Shown: positions 6,296 to 11,791 of the stretch, piece after piece
Position numbering within the stretch: the first letter of the stretch is position 1
Layout of the letters: every line of letters begins with the position of its first letter
Source of the DNA: Candidatus Hydrogenedentota bacterium
GTDB lineage: Bacteria > Hydrogenedentota > Hydrogenedentia > Hydrogenedentales > CAITNO01
Direction of reading: 5' to 3'
Assembly: GCA_029554925.1 (NCBI GenBank)
Contig: JAKPUV010000451.1
Span: 1 to 13,835, forward strand
DNA: 13,835 nt
Program-made: the position numbers and the translations under genes
The notes under the pieces: model-generated
The model's database searches: none
Told to the model about the DNA's origin: nothing
Seen by the model: only the letters and a program-made list of their open reading frames with translations

Positions 6296-7861
6296 TTACT
6301 TGGCGACCTCGACGGCGCGGGTCTCGCGGACGACGGTCACGCGGATCTGGCCGGGGTAGGTCATCTCCTGCTCGACCTTGCGGGCGATGTCGTGCGCGAG
6401 CTGCTGCGCCTCGGCGTCGTTCACCTTGTCCGGCTGCACCACGATGCGCACCTCGCGCCCCGCCTGGATGGCGAAGGCCCGCTCCACGCCGGGGTACCCG
6501 TCGGCGATCTGCTCGAGCTGCTCCAGCCGCTTGATGTAGTGCTGGAGCATCTCGCTGCGCGCGCCGGGGCGCGACGCCGACATGGCGTCCGCGGCCTGCA
6601 CCAGCACAGCCACGACGCTGTTCATGGGCATCTCGTTGTGGTGCGCGCCGACGGCGATGGCGATCGAGTCCTTCTCCCCGTAGCGGCGGCACAGGTCGTG
6701 GCCCAGGATGGCGTGCGAGCCCTCGACCTCGTGGGTCAGGGCCTTGCCGATGTCGTGGATCAGCCCGGCGCGCTTCGCCTCGGCGACGTTCACCCCCAGC
6801 TCGGCGGCCATTAGTCCGGCGAGGTGGCAGACCTCCTGGGAGTGGCGCAGCACGTTCTGGCCGTAGGACGTGCGGTAGCTTAGGCGCCCGAGCAGCTTGA
6901 TCATCTCCGGGTGCAGCCCGTGGACGTCGGCCTCCATGCAGGCGGCCTCCCCGCGGTCCTTCATCGTGCGGTTCAGCTCCTCCGTCACCTTCTCCACCAC
7001 CTCCTCAATGCGTGCCGGGTGGATGCGCCCGTCCTGGATCAGCCGCTCCAGGGTGATGCGCGCCGTCTCGCGGCGCACGGGGTCGAAGCCGGACAGGACC
7101 ACCGCCTCCGGCGTGTCGTCAATGATGACGTTAATGCCCGTGGCGTTTTCCAGGGCGCGGATGTTGCGCCCCTCGCGGCCGATGATGCGGCCCTTCATCT
7201 CCTCGTTGGGCAGGGGCACCACGGAGACCGTGGTTTCGGCGGTGTGGTCCGCCGCGCAGCGCTGGATGGCCTCGCCGATGATCCACTGGGCGCGCTTCTC
7301 CGCGTTCTCGCGCAGCTCGTCCTCAATGCGCTTCAGCTCCAGCGCGCAGTCGCGCTTGACGTCGGTTTCCAGGCGCGCGTAGAGGTCCCGGCGCGCCTGC
7401 TCGATGGTCAGCCCGGCCACGGCCTCCAGCTTCAGGGTCTGCTCGGCGATGAGGGCGTTCAGCCGCTCCTGGTCCTTCTCCGCCTGTTTTTCCCGTGCGA
7501 CCAGCGCCCGCTCCTGCGTGTTCAGGTCCGCGGCGGTCTTGTCCTGCGCGGCGGCCCGCTTGTCCAGCCCCTGCTCCTTCGTCGCGAGCCTGCGCTCCAC
7601 CTCGGCCATTTCCTTCCGGAGGTCGCGCCCCTCCTGCTCAAGCCGGGCCCGCAGGTTGATTTCCAGCTCCTTGACCGCCGCCTTCCCGTCCTTGAGGATG
7701 GAGGCCGCCTCGCGCTCCGCGTCGGTGATCACCTGGGCGGCGTCCCGCTTGGACTTGCGGGCGATTCCCTGCCCCCGCAGCATGGAGAGGACCAGGGTCA
7801 AAGCGGCCCCCGCCGCCAGCCCCAGCACCCCCGCCGCGATCAAACCAAAGAGATTCTGCAT
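6296..7861 (-). CDS. rny: Ribonuclease Y
   Basis: This is a membrane-anchored endoribonuclease that starts mRNA decay in many bacteria. The 521-aa protein has an N-terminal membrane anchor (about 4-27), a long charged coiled coil rich in Glu, Lys, Arg and Ala (about 35-200), a KH RNA-binding domain with GRIIGREGRN (224-233), and an HD phosphodiesterase domain with H340, H369-D370 (LIHDIGKA), AHH (406-408) and D425 in AADAMSASRPGARSE. Length and order match the family closely. ATG at 7861 is supported by GGAGG (7874-7870) 8 nt upstream. It is the first gene after a near-consensus promoter and a long folded leader, and xerD follows 30 nt downstream. Confidence 0.97.
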   Translation of the reverse strand: MQNLFGLIAAGVLGLAAGAALTLVLSMLRGQGIARKSKRDAAQVITDAEREAASILKDGKAAVKELEINLRARLEQEGRDLRKEMAEVERRLATKEQGLDKRAAAQDKTAADLNTQERALVAREKQAEKDQERLNALIAEQTLKLEAVAGLTIEQARRDLYARLETDVKRDCALELKRIEDELRENAEKRAQWIIGEAIQRCAADHTAETTVSVVPLPNEEMKGRIIGREGRNIRALENATGINVIIDDTPEAVVLSGFDPVRRETARITLERLIQDGRIHPARIEEVVEKVTEELNRTMKDRGEAACMEADVHGLHPEMIKLLGRLSYRTSYGQNVLRHSQEVCHLAGLMAAELGVNVAEAKRAGLIHDIGKALTHEVEGSHAILGHDLCRRYGEKDSIAIAVGAHHNEMPMNSVVAVLVQAADAMSASRPGARSEMLQHYIKRLEQLEQIADGYPGVERAFAIQAGREVRIVVQPDKVNDAEAQQLAHDIARKVEQEMTYPGQIRVTVVRETRAVEVAK

Positions 7862-8129
7862 GCACGCTGCCTCCGCACCCGAAAAGGGTGTTCAGTGTTG
7901 TCATTTCCCGCAACGCGGGACCGGAGGCGGGCGCGGAACGCAAACGGCAGGCGCTTATCTGGGGGGACGGTTCCCCGAACCGTTCCAAACGTTGAAGCCA
8001 ACCCTGGAAATATGAGTCATACGTCCCATATCCAAACCGCCCCGAAGGGCGCATAAGTCACTTGCCGGTCAAGTCTTTGCCCGCTCCGAACTTGTTCGTT
8101 TCTCTCGTGGCCGTCAGTTTTCGGCCACA
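7862..8129 (-). promoter_or_regulatory. Long structured 5' leader of rny
   Basis: The predicted transcript starts near 8129 and runs about 268 nt before the ATG. Perfect inverted repeats along it, 5' to 3' in the RNA, are: GTGGCCG/CGGCCAC (8128-8107), right at the 5' end; ACTTG/CAAGT (about 8076-8060); CGCCC-TTCG-GGGCG, a C(UUCG)G tetraloop hairpin (8051-8038); a 7-bp ACGGTTC/GAACCGT palindrome (7983-7967); TCCCGC/GCGGGA (7920-7906); and CACCC/GGGTG (7890-7876), which directly abuts the GGAGG ribosome site (7874-7870). No convincing coding frame fills the leader. It resembles no riboswitch I can name. Autoregulation by RNase Y, as RNase E does on rne, is inference. Confidence 0.6.
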
Positions 8130-8135
8130 TACCGC

Positions 8136-8165
8136 ATTATAGGCGGAACGGTGCAACTTTGTCAA
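8136..8165 (-). promoter_or_regulatory. Near-consensus sigma70-type promoter of rny
   Basis: On the minus strand TTGACA (8165-8160) and TATAAT (8141-8136) are both perfect consensus hexamers separated by 18 nt. The transcript would start near 8129, at the foot of the first leader hairpin. It should drive rny, xerD, the DUF218 gene and probably the two small genes beyond. Confidence 0.85.
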
Positions 8166-8177
8166 CGGTTTAAACCG
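8166..8177. promoter_or_regulatory. 12-bp perfect palindrome abutting the rny -35 box
   Basis: CGGTTTAAACCG is a perfect 12-bp palindrome that ends one base before the TTGACA box of the rny promoter. Its position suits an operator for a dimeric regulator. No matching copy was noticed elsewhere in the window. Confidence 0.35.
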
Positions 8178-8227
8178 CGTTTTGCCCAGTCGCTCTCCCC
8201 CGCAAATATCACCGCTGCGAACACTTA

Positions 8228-8276
8228 GGGGGAAGGGGCGAAAGGGAGCCAGCAGGGGGCAGGGGAGGGAGGGGGG
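8228..8276 (-). other. C-rich, G-poor transcript tract (rut-like); G-quadruplex motif on plus strand
   Basis: In the 49 nt after the kinase gene the minus-strand RNA would contain 33 C, 11 U, 5 G and no A. This C-over-G bias is typical of Rho loading sites. No intrinsic terminator is visible between the kinase stop and the rny promoter, so Rho-dependent ending is a reasonable inference. The plus strand of the same tract has G5, G4, G3 and G6 runs with loops of 2, 1 and 1 nt (8255-8276), a textbook G-quadruplex motif. Confidence 0.45.
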
Positions 8277-8293
8277 CAAACCGCCGGTGCGCG

Positions 8294-10531
8294 CTATTCC
8301 GCGTCGCAAACGACCCGGAAGCCGATGTCGTTCATGGCGTAGTCGGGCGCGTAGGACATGCGGGTGGCGTTGCGGCAGGCGCCGGGATACCAGAGCCAGG
8401 ATCCCCCGCGCACGACCCGGGTGGAGGAGGCCTCCCGGTTGACCGGGTTTTCGGCGGGCCCCGTCGCGTAATAATCGGGGGCGTAGCTGTCCTCGCACCA
8501 CTCCCACACGTTTCCGTGCATGTCGAAGAGGCCCAGCCGGTTCGCCCGGAAACTGCCCACAGGCGCGGTGTTCACGCTGGCGTCGTCAAACGGAAAGACT
8601 ACCCAGCTCCGGTAGCGGCGCTGCATGCTGAGATCGGCGCCGTTTAGCCATCCCCGGCCCGACGCGGCGGCGCCGCCCCAGTTGAAGGCCCCGCCCTCCC
8701 CCGCGCGGCAGGCGTATTCCCACTCAGCCTCGGTGGGCAGCCGGAAGGCGCGCCCCGTGGTCTTCACCAGCCACGCGCAGAATGCCTGCGCGTCCTCCCA
8801 GCTCACGCAAAGCACGGGATGGTACAGGTTCTGGGGGAACCCGGCCTTGAGCCAGTTCATGCCCTCCCGCCACTCGCGCTTGCCGTTGGTGTCGATGGTC
8901 CAGGCGCCGCCCGCCCGCTCGGCGGACGTTGTGTAGGCCGTCTCGTGCATGAACCGGCTGAACTGGCCGACCGTCACCTCGTGGCGCGCCATCCAGAACC
9001 CCCGGGTAAGGGTCACGGTGCGCTGGGGGCCCTCGTGCGCCTGGCGGTCCGGCTCCGTGTCCGGGGATCCCATGAGAAAACTGCCCGCGGGGACCCATGC
9101 GGTCTCAAGGGTCACGCCGTTGCCGAGGTCGTGGGTGTGGTAGTCCTCCGCCGGCCGCTCCTCAATCTGCACTGTGGCCGCCTGCCCGTCGCCCTCCCCA
9201 ACCGGACCCATTTCCGGCACCCGGCGGATTTCCGGCGCGCGGCTGCCCTCCCCGAAGCGCTGGTTCAGCCAGGCCACCACGCCCTTCACCACCTCCTCGC
9301 CGCCTGCGGCCGGCTCGGCCGGCGCGGCGGGGGCGGTCGGCGCGGCGGGCATCGGCGGCGGGCCGCTGTTGCGCCACCAGTTAATCCCGGCGAAGGCGGA
9401 GACCACGGCCAGCAGCCCCGCAAGCACGAGGGTGGACACGGGAATCCGCCGTTCGGGCTTCTCTTCCTTTCCGGAAAGGCCCGCCACGGGCCCCTTCTGC
9501 GCCCTTTTCTTTCCCAGCAGGGCCTCGCGGAACGCGGACGCCGACTGGATGCGCTTGGTCTGATCCATCTCCATGCCGGCGAGGATCGCCTTCTGCACCC
9601 GGCCCGACACGCGCACATTGGGCACCGACGAGGGCGGCGCGAGATCCGTCCCCGACAGGCGCTGCATCGCGCTCGGCGGCTTCCGGCCCGTCAGCATCCG
9701 GTACAGCGTGGCCGCCACGCCGTACACGTCCGACCAAGGCCCCTGCGCGCCGCCCCCGGAATACTGCTCCGGCGGGGCGTAGCCCGGCGTCAGCAGCACC
9801 GTCAGCGTGTGGTGGTCGCGCACCATGGACTGCCGCGCCGAACCGAAGTCGAGCAGGATGACCTCGCCCTCCTTCGTGAGATAGATGTTGCCCGGCTTGA
9901 TGTCCCGGTGCATGAACCCCCGCGCGTGCACCACCTCCAGCCCGTCCAGCAGCCGCGAGATGATCTTCACCGCCTTGTGCTCGCTCAGCAGCTCGTCCGT
10001 CTGCTGCTCCAGGAAATCCTCCAGCGAGATGCCGTCCACGTAGTCCATCACCAGGTACGCGGAGTTGTTCTCCTTGAAGAAGTCCGTCACCCGCACCAGG
10101 TTCGGGTGCGGCGCCGGCTGGTGGCACGCGACAATGTTGCGCCCCTCCTCCAGGAAGCGCTCCAGCCCCTGGTAATACAGCTCCGAGGGGTCCGCCGACG
10201 TGCCCCCCGCGCCGCCCTTGCGCAGGCGCACCGCGCAGGTGTCCTCCTCCCGGTCCACCAGCTCAAAGGGGAAAAACTCCTTGATCGCCACCCGGCGGTT
10301 CAGCCCCTCCTGAAGCGCCAGATAGGTGATGGCGAAGCCCCCCTGCCCCAGCGTGCGCCCGATCAGGTACCGCGAGTGCACCATGGATCCCGGCCGCAGC
10401 GCCGGCGGGTCCCAGGCCACCTTGTCCGGATCCACCCCGCAGTTCGGGCACCGCCGCGCGCGCCCCATCGGTAGCATGCACGACAGGCACACCGGCCCCT
10501 GCACCGAGGTCATGTCTTCCCGGTGGGGCAT
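8294..10531 (-). CDS. Zinc-ribbon Ser/Thr protein kinase with TM helix and FGE-sulfatase-fold sensor
   Basis: The 745-aa product begins with a CxxC/CxxC zinc ribbon (C15, C18, C28, C31). A Hanks-type kinase domain follows (about 54-350): glycine loop GRTLGQGGF (58-66), VAIK lysine K84, HRDIKPGN (208-215), DFG (228-230) and APPEQY (262-267). A single TM helix (about 365-386) and a Pro/Ala-rich spacer (391-410) come next. The C-terminus is an FGE-sulfatase / C-type-lectin-like domain (about 475-745) with GSFLMGS, RLPTEAEWEYACRAG, GNVWEWCED and RVVRGGSW. Residues matching the two catalytic cysteines of formylglycine-generating enzyme appear to be P716 and N721, so it probably binds a ligand rather than acting as an enzyme. 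Expected topology is cytoplasmic kinase and periplasmic sensor. Similar kinase-FGE fusions include chlamydial Pkn1. The start is ATG 10531 or ATG 10513. The open frame upstream of these is antisense to the permease and is not real. Confidence 0.93.
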   Translation of the reverse strand: MPHREDMTSVQGPVCLSCMLPMGRARRCPNCGVDPDKVAWDPPALRPGSMVHSRYLIGRTLGQGGFAITYLALQEGLNRRVAIKEFFPFELVDREEDTCAVRLRKGGAGGTSADPSELYYQGLERFLEEGRNIVACHQPAPHPNLVRVTDFFKENNSAYLVMDYVDGISLEDFLEQQTDELLSEHKAVKIISRLLDGLEVVHARGFMHRDIKPGNIYLTKEGEVILLDFGSARQSMVRDHHTLTVLLTPGYAPPEQYSGGGAQGPWSDVYGVAATLYRMLTGRKPPSAMQRLSGTDLAPPSSVPNVRVSGRVQKAILAGMEMDQTKRIQSASAFREALLGKKRAQKGPVAGLSGKEEKPERRIPVSTLVLAGLLAVVSAFAGINWWRNSGPPPMPAAPTAPAAPAEPAAGGEEVVKGVVAWLNQRFGEGSRAPEIRRVPEMGPVGEGDGQAATVQIEERPAEDYHTHDLGNGVTLETAWVPAGSFLMGSPDTEPDRQAHEGPQRTVTLTRGFWMARHEVTVGQFSRFMHETAYTTSAERAGGAWTIDTNGKREWREGMNWLKAGFPQNLYHPVLCVSWEDAQAFCAWLVKTTGRAFRLPTEAEWEYACRAGEGGAFNWGGAAASGRGWLNGADLSMQRRYRSWVVFPFDDASVNTAPVGSFRANRLGLFDMHGNVWEWCEDSYAPDYYATGPAENPVNREASSTRVVRGGSWLWYPGACRNATRMSYAPDYAMNDIGFRVVCDAE

Positions 10532-10533
10532 CC

Positions 10534-10713
10534 TTACCCGCCGTTCCTGGCAGCCGCCATCCGCACGAAACCCCCGAACTGTGCGCCCCGCTGCGGCGCG
10601 GGCGCGGGTTGACTGTCCGCCGCGTTCACTCGCCAGCAAAATCTGCCGCCGTCCAACATGCGCGCTCCAAACCGGTCGCCCGGCCGCACCTCGGCCCCGC
10701 GCGCCCCCTCCAT
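10534..10713 (-). CDS. Possible 59-aa small protein ahead of the kinase
   Basis: An open frame from ATG 10713 ends in TAA (10536-10534), leaving only 2 nt before the kinase ATG at 10531. It starts about 25 nt after the predicted transcript start, with GAAGG about 11 nt upstream. The peptide is Arg/Gly-rich (RPGDRFGAR, GGRFCWRV) with a Pro/Ala stretch and no TM helix. Its third codon positions are less GC-biased than its neighbours, which weakens the case. I recognise no family. It may be a small partner or a leader peptide coupled to the kinase; otherwise the region is just a 200-nt 5' UTR. Confidence 0.35.
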   Translation of the reverse strand: MEGARGAEVRPGDRFGARMLDGGRFCWRVNAADSQPAPAPQRGAQFGGFVRMAAARNGG

Positions 10714-10744
10714 CCGGAAAGGAACCTTCGCGAGGACATGTAAA

Positions 10745-10773
10745 ATTATACCCGCAGCCCGGCCCAGATGCAA
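10745..10773 (-). promoter_or_regulatory. Strong sigma70-type promoter of the kinase gene
   Basis: On the minus strand TTGCAT (10773-10768) and TATAAT (10750-10745) are separated by exactly 17 nt, placing the start near 10738. It lies in an AT-rich pocket and is divergent from the permease promoter about 120 bp away. Confidence 0.75.
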
Positions 10774-10892
10774 AAACTAAGAAACAAGTCGCAAAGAGAA
10801 CAATCTCCCGGAACGCCGCTCCCGCCGTTCCGACGCAACGAGGAGATTCCACAGACACACGCTTGCACACAGGGGTGGGGCCGCTCCGGTCT

Positions 10893-10921
10893 TTGCACCG
10901 TTCGGCGGGGGATGATACTAT
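10893..10921 (+). promoter_or_regulatory. Putative sigma70-type promoter of the ABC exporter genes
   Basis: TTGCAC (10893-10898) and TACTAT (10916-10921) are separated by 17 nt, with a TG one base before the -10 (extended -10). Transcription would start near 10928, only about 3 nt before the ATG at 10931. The mRNA would then be essentially leaderless, and no proper ribosome site is visible. Confidence 0.55.
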
Positions 10922-10930
10922 GGGGCCACC

Positions 10931-11791
10931 ATGAGAGCGATCGTTTACAGCAACCTGAACCAGCGCAAGGTCTGGCGGGTGATTCCGGATCTGGTGCGCG
11001 CGCGCCAGCTGCTGCGGGACCTTGTCTGGAAGGACCTGCGGGCGCGGTACCGCTACGCGGTCATGGGCTTCCTCTGGGCGGTGATCGAGCCGCTCATGTT
11101 CGTGCTGATCCTGGCGTTTGTGTTCTCGTTTGTCTTCCGGGACCGGGCGCAGATGGCGACGCCGGAGGGCGCGGCGCGCCCCTTTGTGGTGATGATGCTC
11201 TGCGGGCTCGTGTTCTGGCAGTACTTCACCGCCTCGCTGAACGCGGCCACGGTCTCCCTCGTGGACGGGCGCAACCTGGTGAAGAAGGTCCACTTCCCCC
11301 GGGAGGTGATCCCCGTCGCGGCTTGCTGTGTGCCCCTGGTCAATCTCGGGATCGGGTTCCTCCTGCTGCTGGTGCTGCATCTGGTCTTTGGCGGGGGGAT
11401 TTCCCCGGCGTTGCTGGCGCTGCCGGTGGTGTTCGGGGTGCAGTTCGCCCTGACCATCGGGCTGGCGCTGCTGCTTTCCTGCGGCCATGTCATCTTCCGC
11501 GACGTGGGCAACATGGTGGCCGTCGGCCTCATGTTCGGGTTTTACGCGTCCCCCGTTTTCTACCCCCTGGAGCTGGTGCGCGGCATGCGCGGCGCGCCCG
11601 CGTGGCTCGTGACGCTGTACCAGGCCAACCCCATGGCGGGGCTGCTCACGGCGTACCGCGACATCCTCTTCGAGGGCCGCCTGCCGGAGGCGGCGCTCCT
11701 GGCCTGGCCGTGCCTGTGCGCGGCCGGCGCCCTGTTGATCGGCGTATGGGCCTTCCGGCGGAGCGCCCCCACCCTGGCGGACCACCTCTGA
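10931..11791 (+). CDS. wzm: ABC-2 type polysaccharide export permease (Wzm/TagG/KpsM-like)
   Basis: The 286-aa inner-membrane protein is the channel half of an exporter that moves lipid-linked O-antigen or other polysaccharide across the membrane. It has an amphipathic basic N-terminus (about 20-42, WKDLRARYRYAVMG) and six likely membrane helices (about 42-70, 82-104, 127-152, 158-183, 193-212, 256-275). The family feature FYASPVFYP (204-212) and the following QANP (221-224) are present. Length is typical. Its TGA shares its A with the ATG of the ATPase gene, so the pair is coupled. The symbol is by family; the exported glycan is unknown. Confidence 0.9.
   Translation: MRAIVYSNLNQRKVWRVIPDLVRARQLLRDLVWKDLRARYRYAVMGFLWAVIEPLMFVLILAFVFSFVFRDRAQMATPEGAARPFVVMMLCGLVFWQYFTASLNAATVSLVDGRNLVKKVHFPREVIPVAACCVPLVNLGIGFLLLLVLHLVFGGGISPALLALPVVFGVQFALTIGLALLLSCGHVIFRDVGNMVAVGLMFGFYASPVFYPLELVRGMRGAPAWLVTLYQANPMAGLLTAYRDILFEGRLPEAALLAWPCLCAAGALLIGVWAFRRSAPTLADHL

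Noticed and set aside
5375..6814. 479-aa plus-strand open frame opposite xerD and rny
   Set aside because: Antisense to two genes with full catalytic motifs; no ribosome site or motif of its own.
7638..8054. Minus-strand open frame starting inside the rny leader and running into rny out of frame
   Set aside because: It begins at the UUCG hairpin, overlaps the first 220 bases of rny, and has no ribosome site or recognisable motif.
10532..11785. Long minus-strand open frame that would extend the kinase to 1163 aa
   Set aside because: It is antisense to a clear ABC-2 permease, and a strong promoter and a stop-linked small frame lie just ahead of the kinase ATG. High GC removes stops by chance.
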